Assembly (NCBI GenBank): GCA_948468275.1
Contig: CAOKHI010000006.1
Span: 1 to 56,519, forward strand
Length of the DNA: 56,519 bases
Reading direction: 5' to 3'
Source of the DNA: an uncultured Clostridium sp.
Lineage (GTDB): Bacteria; Bacillota; Clostridia; TANB77; CAG-508
In this document: one piece after another, positions 19,196 to 28,637 of the stretch
Numbering within the stretch: the first letter of the stretch is position 1
How the letters are laid out: the number at the start of each line of letters is the position of its first letter
Made by a program: the position numbers and the translations under genes
Notes under the pieces: generated by a model
The model's database searches: none
Seen by the model: only the letters and a program-made list of their open reading frames with translations
Told to the model about the DNA's origin: nothing

Positions 19196-20116
19196 ATGAA
19201 AGAAGAATTTAATTTTATATCATGCACAGGGAAGAATATATATGCAGTAAAATGGATTAATGAAGAACAAAAAGAATATAAAGGAGTTGTACAGTTAGTT
19301 CATGGAATGCAAGAACACATTGGAAGATATGAAGAATTTGCTAAAACGCTTGCTAGTTGTGGTTATGTAGTAGTTGGACATGATCATTTAGGGCATGGAA
19401 ATACAGTGCAAAAAGATGAAGATTGGGGGTATTTTGATAAGGACGATGGTTGGGACAAATTAGTAGAGGATATACATATTTTACAAAATAAAATAAAAAA
19501 AGAATATTCTAATTTGCCATATATAATAATGGGGCATAGCATGGGCTCATTACTAGTTAGAACTTATGTAACAAAATACAAAGATGATTTAGATGGAATA
19601 ATAATCTCTGGTACAAGTGGTCAAAAAAGAGGATTAATAGCAGGACAAATACTTACAAAACTTGTAATATTATTTAAAGGACCAAAATATAAAAGCAAAT
19701 TATTAGAATATTTAGTAACAGGTTCATTTAATAAAAAATTTAAACCAAATAGAACAAAAGCAGACTGGACAACTAGGGATTATGAACAAGTAGATAAGTT
19801 TGAAAAAGATGAAAAGTGTGGAAAAAATTTTACAGCTGTAGCATATTTAGATTTATTAAAAGGTACATACTATTTATCTAAACAAAAAAATATAAAAAAC
19901 ACACCAAATGTACCAATACTAATATTTTCAGGAGATAAAGATCCAGTAGGCGAAAACGCAAAAGGAGTAATACGAGTATACAATATGCTAAAAAAAGCAG
20001 GGAAAGACAAAGTAAGAATTAGATTATTTAAAGATGGAAGACATGAGATGTTAAATGAAATAAATAAAGAAGAGGTATATTATTTTATTTTAGACTGGTT
20101 AGACAAATTACAATAA
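19196..20116 (+). CDS. Alpha/beta hydrolase, monoacylglycerol lipase-like
   Basis: A 306-residue serine hydrolase of the lysophospholipase/monoacylglycerol lipase group (Hydrolase_4). The oxyanion-hole region LVHGMQEHIGRYEEFA, HDHLGHGNT, the nucleophile elbow GHSMGS, the acid residue in FSGDKDPVG and the catalytic histidine in DGRHEMLNE are all present. It probably hydrolyses acylglycerols or lysophospholipids in the cytoplasm or at the membrane. AAAGGAAG precedes the ATG. It has its own promoter. Confidence 0.9.
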   Translation: MKEEFNFISCTGKNIYAVKWINEEQKEYKGVVQLVHGMQEHIGRYEEFAKTLASCGYVVVGHDHLGHGNTVQKDEDWGYFDKDDGWDKLVEDIHILQNKIKKEYSNLPYIIMGHSMGSLLVRTYVTKYKDDLDGIIISGTSGQKRGLIAGQILTKLVILFKGPKYKSKLLEYLVTGSFNKKFKPNRTKADWTTRDYEQVDKFEKDEKCGKNFTAVAYLDLLKGTYYLSKQKNIKNTPNVPILIFSGDKDPVGENAKGVIRVYNMLKKAGKDKVRIRLFKDGRHEMLNEINKEEVYYFILDWLDKLQ

Positions 20117-20121
20117 AAATA

Positions 20122-20150
20122 TTGACATATGTAAAATATAGTAGTATTAT
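20122..20150 (+). promoter_or_regulatory. Promoter of the folT-ecfA-ecfT operon
   Basis: A perfect TTGACA and TATTAT are separated by 17 bases. Transcription would begin just before the THF riboswitch. Confidence 0.75.
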
Positions 20151-20163
20151 AAATAAAAAATAA

Positions 20164-20262
20164 CAATAGAGTAGAAAATAGATAGTTAAGACCTAATAGA
20201 CGGGAAGTTGCTGTTAGGGCAAAAGAGAAATCTTGCTTATTTATTTTCGCATTCCGCTATTT
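20164..20262 (+). ncRNA. Tetrahydrofolate (THF) riboswitch
   Basis: The conserved landmarks of the folT-type THF riboswitch occur in order: GAGTAGA, AGTTAAG, CGGGAAGTTGC, a small AAGA/TCTT hairpin, and CGCATTCCGCT at the 3' side. The helices close: AATAG with CTATT (P1), AAAATA with TATTTT (P2), CCTAA with TTAGG (P3). It precedes a folate-transporter S component, the classic target of this riboswitch, which turns expression off when reduced folates are plentiful. Confidence 0.9.
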
Positions 20263-20275
20263 TAGATAAATGGAG

Positions 20276-20330
20276 AAAAACTCCTTTCTTTAAGTATGCG
20301 GAAAAGCTATTAAAAAGAAAGGAGTTTTTT
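20276..20330 (+). terminator. Riboswitch expression platform: terminator that contains the folT RBS
   Basis: A 16-bp perfect stem (20276-20291 with 20314-20329) ends in a T run. The 3' arm contains AAAGGAG, the ribosome binding site of folT, so the same hairpin can both stop transcription and hide the site. Confidence 0.85.
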
Positions 20331-20333
20331 ATT

Positions 20334-20885
20334 ATGAAAAAAACAAAAAAAATAGTACTTGCCGGGATTTTAGTTGCAATGATTGTAGTCTTATCTAGAT
20401 TTCTATCTGTAAAATTACCAGGATTTAAAATAGGATTTTCTTATGTACCAGCATATTTAGGAGGTTTTTTATTAGGGCCTGCATATGCTGCAATAGTTAA
20501 TACATTAGCAGACTTAATAGGTTCAACACTATTTCCATTTGGTTCATATTTTGTAGGGTATACAATAACAACAGCAATGAATGGATTTATATATGGCTGT
20601 ATGTTACATAAAATTTATAAAGAAGAAGTTTCAAATAAAGAAATGATAATAAGACTAATAATTGCAGCAGTTGTAGCACAATTATTAGTAAATGGAATTT
20701 TAAATACATTATGGATTGCAATAACACAAGATAAAGCATTTTTTGTAATTGCAGGAGCACGATTTATAAAAGAATTAATAATGGTACCAATACAAGTAAT
20801 TTCAATGTTTGCAATAATAAAAGCAATAAAACCAGCAGTAAATAAATTTTTAAAAGATGATGAAGAAAGACAAGAGGAAGAATAA
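20334..20885 (+). CDS. folT: Folate ECF transporter substrate-binding protein
   Basis: A 183-residue membrane protein with about six helices, the S component that captures folate for an energy-coupling factor transporter. Family features: a short basic N terminus followed by ILVAMIVVLSRFL, an LGGFLLGP turn, and a basic cytoplasmic tail. The start is the ATG at 20334; frames reaching further upstream would run through the riboswitch. The THF riboswitch supports folate as the substrate. The stop overlaps the ecfA ATG by one base, giving a folT-ecfA-ecfT operon. Confidence 0.9.
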   Translation: MKKTKKIVLAGILVAMIVVLSRFLSVKLPGFKIGFSYVPAYLGGFLLGPAYAAIVNTLADLIGSTLFPFGSYFVGYTITTAMNGFIYGCMLHKIYKEEVSNKEMIIRLIIAAVVAQLLVNGILNTLWIAITQDKAFFVIAGARFIKELIMVPIQVISMFAIIKAIKPAVNKFLKDDEERQEEE

Positions 20886-21701
20886 TGATAAATATAGATT
20901 CTGTTACTTTTAAATATAAACAAAACATAGCTATTGATGATATTAGCTTACAAATAAAAGAAAATGAATTTGTAGCAATAATAGGTGTTAATGGTTCACG
21001 GAAAATCTAGTCTTATTAAATTAATGTCTGGAGTTACTATACCTAAAAAAGGTACAGTAATTATAGATGATATAAATACAAAAAATAAAAAGCTATCAAA
21101 ACAATTAAGAAAAAAAGTAGGATTAGTATTTCAGAATCCAGAAAATCAATTAGTTTTTTCTAATATAGAAGATGATATGAAATTTATGCTAGAAAACTTT
21201 GAATTTTCAAAAGAAGAAATAAATAATGCAATAGACAATTCATTAAATATGGTTGGAATGTTAGAATACAGGAATAAAGATACATATGCTCTTTCAATGG
21301 GACAAAAACAGAGAATAGCAATAGCAGAAATGCTTGCTTTAAATCCTAAATATTTAATATTAGATGAACCAACAGCAATGCTAGATCCTGTAAGTAAAAA
21401 AAAGTTGATAGAAACAGTAAAAAAATTAAATAAAGAACAAAATATAACAGTAGTATATGTTACCAATGTAATATCTGAAATATTAGATGCAGATAGAATT
21501 ATAGCTTTAAATAAGGGTAAGATAGTTTTTGAATGTACACCAAATACAATTTTAAAAAATGTAGACAAGTTCAAAGAAATAGGGCTAGAAATTCCACAAA
21601 TTGTAGAAATTGTGGATAAGCTAAATAAAAGAGGGGTACATATAAAAGCAGATAAGTTTGATGTGGATTTAATTATAGAAGAAATAGTTAAGAGGTGCTA
21701 A
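20885..21701 (+). CDS. ecfA: ECF transporter ATPase, +1 shift at CGG inside Walker A
   Basis: ATPase that powers folate uptake. Translation starts at the ATG overlapping folT's stop. The first frame runs 38 codons to the Walker A GVNGS, meets CGG at 20999-21001 and stops three codons later. Dropping the C at 20999 gives GVNGSGKSSLIKLMSG and continues through the Q-loop VFQNPENQ, signature LSMGQKQR and Walker B YLILDEP, for 271 residues, a normal EcfA length. The switch histidine position reads VTNVISE (Asn instead of His), so activity may be reduced. The gene is either recoded at CGG or broken by a one-base insertion. Confidence 0.85.
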
Positions 21702-22311
21702 ATGCTAAATTATGTAGAAGGAAAATCAATAATACATAAAACAAATAGTACACTAAAATTAATAATATTAATTTTAGTGTCTATATACATATTTACTTTA
21801 AAAGACTATATACCAATAAATATAGTCTTTATATCATCTATATTAATACTTTTATTATCAAAAGTACCTATAAAATATTATATAAAAGGGATAATACATT
21901 CTATATATTTTGTAATAATCACTTTTGTAATAAATCTATTATTTTCAGATGTAACATATTCATTTATGATATCATACAGAATATTCATAATGCTAATATT
22001 TACGTTAAACTTAACACTAACAACAAAATCCATGCAAATAGTATATGCAATAACAAATTTACTGTATCCACTAAAAATATTTGGGGTAAACACCAAAGAC
22101 ATAAGCCTAATGGTAGGAATTGGAATAAACTTTATGCCAATACTTACAAATGAATATAAAATAATCAAGCAAGCACAGCTTGCAAAACGGTTATACTCCT
22201 AAATTAACAAACATAAAACAATACTCTTTATGCATTTTTATTCCATATTTAACGAATTGCTTTAAAAGAGTAGATGAAATATCACAGGCTTTGCAAGTAA
22301 AAGGATATTAA
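21702..22311 (+). CDS. ecfT: ECF transporter transmembrane protein, +1 shift at CGG
   Basis: EcfT couples the ATPase to FolT in the membrane. The first frame runs 162 codons with about five hydrophobic helices to IKQAQLAK, then reaches CGG at 22188-22190 and stops after three more codons. Skipping the C at 22188 continues as GYTPKLTNIKQYS and ends in FKRVDEISQALQVKGY, the conserved EcfT coupling-helix region, for 202 residues. A small hairpin (GCAAGC-ACA-GCTTGC) ends four bases before the CGG. It follows ecfA directly. The 180 bases after it hold no gene. Confidence 0.85.
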
Positions 22312-22492
22312 TAGTATTTAGTATGAGTTATCCAAGCTTTAATATTTATATTTAGCCTTTTCTTTATACCATTATACAGTAACTAAAATATGAACAAATA
22401 ACCAAAAATACTTTCTTTTTATGGTAAAATATGGTAGAATATACAAGAATTTGTCGAATTTGTAATAAAAGAAAGTAAGGGGTATAGCAAAA

Positions 22493-25400
22493 ATGGAAAC
22501 AGATATTAAGAAAATATTGGATTACTATTTAGAATATGAGATTTTTAGGATTATTAGTTCTTCACAAATAGAGATAAAAAGAAATAACTGTATTGTTATA
22601 GGGAATATAGAGGAAAAAAATATATGTAAGTATATAGGGGATTTGAAGAAACTTAGGATAGTAGAAAAAATAGAAGAGTTTATAGGAAAAAAGCAAATAA
22701 AAAAAGAAAACATAATTCAATTAATAGAGAAAGAATTAGAATTTATTGATGCAGAACAAGCAAATAAAGCAGAGGTTATTGGACAAATAAAAACAATTGT
22801 AAAAGAAAATATACAGTATAATAAAAGAGAAAGCATAATTAGTGATTTTGCAGATGAATTATGTGATATAAAAACAAGTAATGAAATTTGGGTATATGCT
22901 GATAATCTAAGTGTTGTAAAAAAAGAAAGCAAAAAAATGCCAATGTTTATTTTACAATGTGAAATAGAAAATGGAAGAATAAATGTAATAGATGTAAATA
23001 TTAATTTAGAGACTTTGTATACAGCTTTAGCAGTAACGCTAAAGAAAGAGGTTGCTGATGTAGTTGTAGAATATGAAGAAAATGTGTTAAATTACAGTAA
23101 AGAAATAAAACTTATTACAGATTCTGGAAGTATAGAACATATGTTAGAACTATATTATTCTAAATTAAATGAATATGTTGGGCTTTCAATAGAACAAATA
23201 AAAAATATAAATGCAAAAAATTATAAATATTATTATAATAAAGAATATATAATATCTTTAGATGAATTATCAGAAGAAGGTATTAAAAATATAAAAGAAG
23301 ATATAGAATTATTAAATAAATTAATAGATTATGATAATTATATACCAAATCTTTTAAATAAATATTTAACTGGTAATATGAATAAAAAGAATATAAATTC
23401 TAATGAATATGAAAAAGTTTATAGAGGAAACTATAAAAGCGGTTATGGTGTAGGACAAAACCAGTATAGAATTACAAATGCTATAAATAACAATGATTTA
23501 ATTGCAGTAGAAGGACCTCCAGGAACAGGAAAAACATCTTTATTGAAACAAATAATTGCAAATAAAATAGTTGAAAGAGCAGATTTAATATTAAAAAATT
23601 GGGATGATAAATTTGAACAAGAAAGTTATAGCACTAGTTATAGTAGTATAAAATATTATAATATAGGCTGGTATAATAAAAATAAAGATATAGTAAAATC
23701 AATAGTAGTTTCTAGCAAAAATGGTGAGGCAATAGAAAATGTTGGAAGAGAAATAAATAAAGAAATGCTATATATGTTTCATATTGCAAGAAAATATCAA
23801 AGAACAGAAAAAGTCAAGAATGCAAATCAGGAAAAAATAGAAAAGAAAAAAGTATTACAAAAATATAAAGGACTTATTTGTTTACCATTGGGAAAACAAG
23901 ATAATATAAAGGATTTTAAAGATTTTTTATACCAACAGTTCATACCAAGATTAGAATGCATAAGAGAAAATCATAATATAGATAAATTAGTAGAAAAAAC
24001 AAAGCAAAAATATGTGGAAAAAAGAAAACAAATTAATGAATTAGAAGAAATAATTTTGGAATTAGATAAAATAGAAAATAAACAAAGGTATTTCTATGGA
24101 ATAGATGTGTTTGATAAAAAGAAAGATGAAGAAGAAATACAAAAAAGGTTCATAAAAGAAAAAGAAGAACAACAAGCAGAAGTTAAAATTTTAGAAAATG
24201 AAAGAAATAATTTGTTAAATGAAAAAGAAAGTCAAGAGGAAAATTCAAAAGTAGTTAATAGTAATATAGAAAATAGTAAAAGTAAAATAAGTGAAAATGA
24301 AAGTATTATATTAGAAGCAAAGAAGAAAATAGAACAAATAAAAAAAGAACAAAATCATTTTGAGCAAATTAGCAAAAATATATTTACTAAAATATTAAAT
24401 TATAAAATTTATAAAGAATATAAGAAAATAGATTTTTTTAGTAAAATAGCTGAACTAGAAATTAAAAATAATACTATAAAAAAAGAAATAGAAAAATATG
24501 TTGAAGATAAAATTGAATTAGAGGAACAACAAAAGGAAATTAACAAAAAATTAGAAGAATTAAGCAAAAAGTATAAAGAATTAGATAATACATATAAAGA
24601 AAAATTGAAAATACTTAAAGAAATAGAAACTATACATATATTTAATAAAAAAAATGATAATAAATATTGGCAATACACAAGTAAATTAGATATGTATTGT
24701 ACAAGCAATTTAAACAAATTAAATCAAGAATTATTTACTTTGGCATTAAAATTAAATGAAGCATATATAGTAAAAAATAGTGAGGAAATTATAGAAAATT
24801 TAAAAATATTTTTGGCGAATGATACAACATATATTTGTAAAAAATTTTATGACTCAAGTGATATTTATATTAAACAAAAAAGAGAAGCAATAAAAAATAT
24901 ATGGAATACACTATTTCTATGTTTTCCTGTTGTAACAACTACATTAGATTCTTTTTGTAAAAAATGTTTCCATTTAATTCCAGAATATATAGATTTAGAA
25001 TTAATAGATGAAGCAGGACAAATATTGCCACATAATTTAGTATCAGCAATATATAGAGCAAAAAAAGCAGTAATAGTAGGAGATGTAAATCAAATTGAAC
25101 CAATATGTAATAAGGTATACAAAGATTTTAGCAAAGAGGAAAAAAATATAGGAGAAAATTTTGAAAATATAAAAGTAGAAGAAAATAGTATACAAGCACT
25201 TGCAAATAAAAATACAGATATATTAAGTGATGTAGAGAATATAATTTTAAATGACCATTACAGATGTGAAAAAAATATTATAAATTTTGCAAATGAAAAT
25301 GTATATAAAAATAAATTAAATATGCATGTACCAGATAAACAAAATAAACCATTTTCAAATAATATGATTGCTTTAGATGTAAGAGGAAAAAAAGACAAAA

Positions 25401-26449
25401 ATGAAAATTTTAATAAAGTAGAAGTACAAAGTTGTATAGAAGCTGTTAAATATATAGTAAACAATAGTCAAGAAGAACCAACAATTGCAATTATAACACC
25501 ATTTAAAAAACAAAAATCAGAAATAGAAGACGAGTTAAATAAAATAGGTATAAAGAATGTAAAAGTGGGAACTGTTCATGCTTTCCAAGGTCAAGAAAAA
25601 GATTATATTATTTTTTCACCAGTAATAGATTCATCTAATATTAAATGGGCTACGAAATTTATAGGTAATAAATGTAATATGCTAAATGTAGCAGTTACAA
25701 GAGCAAAAAAACAATTTATCTATTTAGGAAATTTAAATGTAGCAATGCAAGCACAAAATTATATGACTAAATTGGTAAAATATATAAAGAAAAATGGGTT
25801 AGTATATAGTTTATACAATTCAGAAGATGAAAGCATATGCAAAAATATGGATGAGAATATATACAAAATACTTCAACCAGAACTAAATGTTGAAAATGAT
25901 AACATAGGGTTATATATAAATACAAATATAAGAGATGGTATTATTACAGATGCAAAACAACATTATGATTTTCTAAAACATGTTTTAAAAAATACAAAAA
26001 AAGAAATATATATAATGGCACCATGGATTAGAGAAAATGTAATAGATGATGAATTTTTAAATAATATAAAAAAATTAAAAGAGAAAAATTGCATAATTAG
26101 AATTGTATTTGGCTATAAAAATGGAAATTCAAATATTAATAATGCACATGAGTTAGCAATAGAACTAAAAAGAACGAATTCATTAGGATTTGCATCACAA
26201 GAAGAGGCAGAAAAGATAATAGAGCAAATGTATGAAATAATAGGCAAAGAAAATTTTATATATGCTCCACCAACACATGCAAAGATAATAATTATAGATA
26301 ATAAATATATGGGAATAGGTTCTCATAATTGGTTATCCAATTCAGGAAAGACTAATGAAAAGCAAAGAGCAAAAGAAGCAACAAGATTAACAACAAATCG
26401 ATATGCAATAGAATATGCAAAAGAGCAATTTTTTGGAATAAAAATATAG
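22493..26449 (+). CDS. Large SF1 helicase with C-terminal phospholipase D domain
   Basis: A 1318-residue protein. Walker A AVEGPPGTGKTSLLK is near residue 342. A long, Lys/Glu-rich coiled-coil insertion (about 500-760) follows. Then come the DEAG Walker B in LELIDEAGQILPHN, GDVNQIEPI, VGTVHAFQGQEKDY and NVAVTRAKKQF, the motifs of the Upf1/Dna2-like (AAA_11/AAA_12) SF1 helicases. The last 170 residues form a PLD-like domain with the HxK motif in PTHAKIIIIDNKYMGIGSHNW, one HKD copy, so it would need to dimerise for catalysis. Helicase-nuclease fusions of this type occur in antiphage systems; that role is inference. Single gene behind a GGGGT site. Confidence 0.8.
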   Translation: METDIKKILDYYLEYEIFRIISSSQIEIKRNNCIVIGNIEEKNICKYIGDLKKLRIVEKIEEFIGKKQIKKENIIQLIEKELEFIDAEQANKAEVIGQIKTIVKENIQYNKRESIISDFADELCDIKTSNEIWVYADNLSVVKKESKKMPMFILQCEIENGRINVIDVNINLETLYTALAVTLKKEVADVVVEYEENVLNYSKEIKLITDSGSIEHMLELYYSKLNEYVGLSIEQIKNINAKNYKYYYNKEYIISLDELSEEGIKNIKEDIELLNKLIDYDNYIPNLLNKYLTGNMNKKNINSNEYEKVYRGNYKSGYGVGQNQYRITNAINNNDLIAVEGPPGTGKTSLLKQIIANKIVERADLILKNWDDKFEQESYSTSYSSIKYYNIGWYNKNKDIVKSIVVSSKNGEAIENVGREINKEMLYMFHIARKYQRTEKVKNANQEKIEKKKVLQKYKGLICLPLGKQDNIKDFKDFLYQQFIPRLECIRENHNIDKLVEKTKQKYVEKRKQINELEEIILELDKIENKQRYFYGIDVFDKKKDEEEIQKRFIKEKEEQQAEVKILENERNNLLNEKESQEENSKVVNSNIENSKSKISENESIILEAKKKIEQIKKEQNHFEQISKNIFTKILNYKIYKEYKKIDFFSKIAELEIKNNTIKKEIEKYVEDKIELEEQQKEINKKLEELSKKYKELDNTYKEKLKILKEIETIHIFNKKNDNKYWQYTSKLDMYCTSNLNKLNQELFTLALKLNEAYIVKNSEEIIENLKIFLANDTTYICKKFYDSSDIYIKQKREAIKNIWNTLFLCFPVVTTTLDSFCKKCFHLIPEYIDLELIDEAGQILPHNLVSAIYRAKKAVIVGDVNQIEPICNKVYKDFSKEEKNIGENFENIKVEENSIQALANKNTDILSDVENIILNDHYRCEKNIINFANENVYKNKLNMHVPDKQNKPFSNNMIALDVRGKKDKNENFNKVEVQSCIEAVKYIVNNSQEEPTIAIITPFKKQKSEIEDELNKIGIKNVKVGTVHAFQGQEKDYIIFSPVIDSSNIKWATKFIGNKCNMLNVAVTRAKKQFIYLGNLNVAMQAQNYMTKLVKYIKKNGLVYSLYNSEDESICKNMDENIYKILQPELNVENDNIGLYINTNIRDGIITDAKQHYDFLKHVLKNTKKEIYIMAPWIRENVIDDEFLNNIKKLKEKNCIIRIVFGYKNGNSNINNAHELAIELKRTNSLGFASQEEAEKIIEQMYEIIGKENFIYAPPTHAKIIIIDNKYMGIGSHNWLSNSGKTNEKQRAKEATRLTTNRYAIEYAKEQFFGIKI

Positions 26450-26480
26450 GGAGCCATATAATAATCGCTCCCTAAAAATA
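26448..26480. terminator. Terminator between helicase gene and feoA
   Basis: The stem AGGGAGC/GCTCCCT with a 12-base loop overlaps the helicase stop codon. The flanking T-rich tract is better on the minus strand, so it may serve feoA too. Confidence 0.6.
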
Positions 26481-26522
26481 ATTTTAAGAGTAATTCACAA
26501 GTTATACAGGGAAATAAATATA

Positions 26523-26753
26523 TTACACACAAACCTCAATCAAACGAGAATCTTCTTTTCTTAAAGCAATAATACTTCCTCTAATTTCAAAAGCTGTAGG
26601 ATCGCCAGATGGACTTTTTAATACACAAGTAATTTTAGTACCTTTAACAATTCCCAAATCTAATAATCTTCTTCTAATATCTCCTGTACATTTTAAATCA
26701 ATTACTTTACCAATACAATTAATAGGCAATGCATCTAAAAGTATATTATTCAT
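26523..26753 (-). CDS. FeoA domain protein
   Basis: A 76-residue SH3-like FeoA domain, recognised by the LLDLGIVKGTKI block, followed by a strand with DPTAFEIRGSIIALRKED. FeoA assists the FeoB ferrous iron transporter or acts in metal-dependent regulation. I start it at ATG 26753, with GGAGG 10 bases upstream; an ATG 18 codons earlier gives an atypical extension. No feoB is in the window, so it is a stand-alone copy. Confidence 0.85.
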   Translation of the reverse strand: MNNILLDALPINCIGKVIDLKCTGDIRRRLLDLGIVKGTKITCVLKSPSGDPTAFEIRGSIIALRKEDSRLIEVCV

Positions 26754-26932
26754 ATCATAAGTACCTCCATAAATTCCTACTATATTATACATAAACAATT
26801 TTAACAATGTTACTAAATGTAGAGAAAATTGAAATACAGAAATATTGTATTTAATACTATTGATTTGTATAGTAATTATAAAGTATAAATTCCCAATAAT
26901 TAGGAAATAATAACAATATAGGTGAGAATTTT

Positions 26933-27802
26933 ATGGATTTAAAAAGAAAAAGAAGAAGATTAATAATAAGAAAATATACATTCGAATTTATACAAATAGT
27001 ATTTGGCTCTTTAATAATGGCAATAGGAGTATCTTTATTTTTATTACCAAATCAGCTGTCTTCAGGTGGAGTATCTGGTGTTGCAACTATACTATACTAT
27101 TTACTAAAATTTCCAATGGGAATAACAATTATAGCTATAAACATTCCTTTATTTATAATGTCTATAATAAAATTAGGAAAGCAATTTTTTATAAAAGGAT
27201 TTATAGGAACAATATTTTTATCCATATTTATAGATATGTTAGACAAATTTAATCCCTTAACACATGATAGATTTTTAGCATGTATTTATGGAGGTGTAAT
27301 AGTAGGAATTGGAACATCAATAATACTAAAAGCTAATGCATCAACAGGGGGAACAGATATGTTATCTTATATAATTAAAGCATATAAGCCTAATTACAGA
27401 GCAAGCAGTTTAATAACAATAACAGATATAGTAATAGTAACATTAAATGTATTCTTCTTTAAAGAGATAGAAATAGGGTTATATTCTGCAATAACAATAT
27501 ATATTATGGGCAAGATGATAGATATATTTTTTGAAGGAATATATTTTACAAAAATGATGTTTATAGTATCTAAAAAATATAAAGAAATAGCAAAAGAAAT
27601 ATCCCAAAATATAGAAAGAGGAACAACTGCAATTCATGCAAAAGGAATGTACACAAATGAAGAAAAAATGATGTTATGGTGTGTAGTATCTAGAAATGAG
27701 GCAATGCAAATAAAACAAATAAGTCAAAAAATAGATCCACGATCTTTTATAGTAATATCGAATGCAAGAGAGGCATTTGGAGTGGGTTTTAAAAGAGAAT
27801 AA
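26933..27802 (+). CDS. YitT family membrane protein
   Basis: A 289-residue membrane protein with the YitT layout: about five hydrophobic helices (with LPNQLSSGGVSGVATI and NASTGGTDMLSYII as the two conserved repeats) and a C-terminal cytoplasmic DUF2179 domain, ending in DPRSFIVISNAREAFG. The transported substrate is unknown. It stands alone, with a terminator after it and a two-component system downstream. Confidence 0.9.
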   Translation: MDLKRKRRRLIIRKYTFEFIQIVFGSLIMAIGVSLFLLPNQLSSGGVSGVATILYYLLKFPMGITIIAINIPLFIMSIIKLGKQFFIKGFIGTIFLSIFIDMLDKFNPLTHDRFLACIYGGVIVGIGTSIILKANASTGGTDMLSYIIKAYKPNYRASSLITITDIVIVTLNVFFFKEIEIGLYSAITIYIMGKMIDIFFEGIYFTKMMFIVSKKYKEIAKEISQNIERGTTAIHAKGMYTNEEKMMLWCVVSRNEAMQIKQISQKIDPRSFIVISNAREAFGVGFKRE

Positions 27803-27803
27803 A

Positions 27804-27830
27804 GATATGCATTGCATGTCTTTTTTTCAT
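27804..27830 (+). terminator. Terminator after yitT
   Basis: An imperfect stem built on AGATATGCA/TTGCATGTCT is followed by a run of seven T. Confidence 0.6.
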
Positions 27831-27928
27831 ATGGTATACTAAAGTAGCTGTGATTTAAACAAAAATTCACATTGTAGACACATAATTTTATTATAATATT
27901 TTTATTAATTAAACGAGGAGTGGAAAGT

Positions 27929-28606
27929 ATGAATGATGTAACAGTATTAGTTGTGGATGATGAAGCTAGAATGAGAAAATTAATAAAAGACTTTTTAGTA
28001 CAAAAAGATTATAAAGTTATAGAGGCAGAAAATGGAGAAAAGGCATTAGAAATTTTTGAAGAAAATAGGAATGAAATTGGTATTATTTTATTAGATGTGA
28101 TGATGCCCAAATTAGATGGATGGTCTGTACTAAGACAAATAAGACAAGAATCAAAAGTACCTATAATAATGTTAACTGCAAGAGGAGAAGAACAAGACGA
28201 ATTATTTGGGTTTGAACTAGGAGTTGATGAGTATATATCAAAACCATTTAGTCCCAAAATATTAGTAGCAAGAGTAGAAGCTATATTAAAAAGAACAAAA
28301 GCTAATGAAAATGAAATACATGAATATGGTGGAATTACTATAGATTCAGATGGAAGAACAGTAAAAGTAGATGGAAAAAATGTAGAAATGAGTTTAAGAG
28401 AATATGAACTTTTAAAATATTTAGTAGATAATCAAGGAATAGCATTATCTAGAGATAAAATACTAAATAATGTATGGAATTATGACTATTATGGAGATTC
28501 AAGAACAATAGATAGTCACATAAAAAAAATAAGACATAAACTAGGAAAAAAAGGAAAATATATAGAAACAATGAGAGGTGTAGGCTATAAATTTGAAGTA
28601 AAATAG
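27929..28606 (+). CDS. OmpR-family response regulator
   Basis: A 225-residue regulator. The receiver domain (1-120) has LVVDDEARM, the phosphoryl-acceptor aspartate in LLDVMMPKLDG, the threonine in MLTARGEEQD, and the KPF lysine. The C-terminal winged helix (about 128-225) ends in TMRGVGYKFE. I start at ATG 27929, eight bases after GAGGAG; a GTG three codons earlier overlaps that site. The histidine kinase begins 31 bases downstream. The target genes are unknown; the cell-wall genes beyond the kinase are candidates by position only. Confidence 0.92.
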   Translation: MNDVTVLVVDDEARMRKLIKDFLVQKDYKVIEAENGEKALEIFEENRNEIGIILLDVMMPKLDGWSVLRQIRQESKVPIIMLTARGEEQDELFGFELGVDEYISKPFSPKILVARVEAILKRTKANENEIHEYGGITIDSDGRTVKVDGKNVEMSLREYELLKYLVDNQGIALSRDKILNNVWNYDYYGDSRTIDSHIKKIRHKLGKKGKYIETMRGVGYKFEVK

Positions 28607-28637
28607 CAAACACAATAAACAAAAAGGAAGAATAAAA

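Noticed and set aside
20208..20333. N-terminal extension of FolT
   Set aside because: It would translate the riboswitch and terminator; the ATG at 20334 has the proper site and family start.
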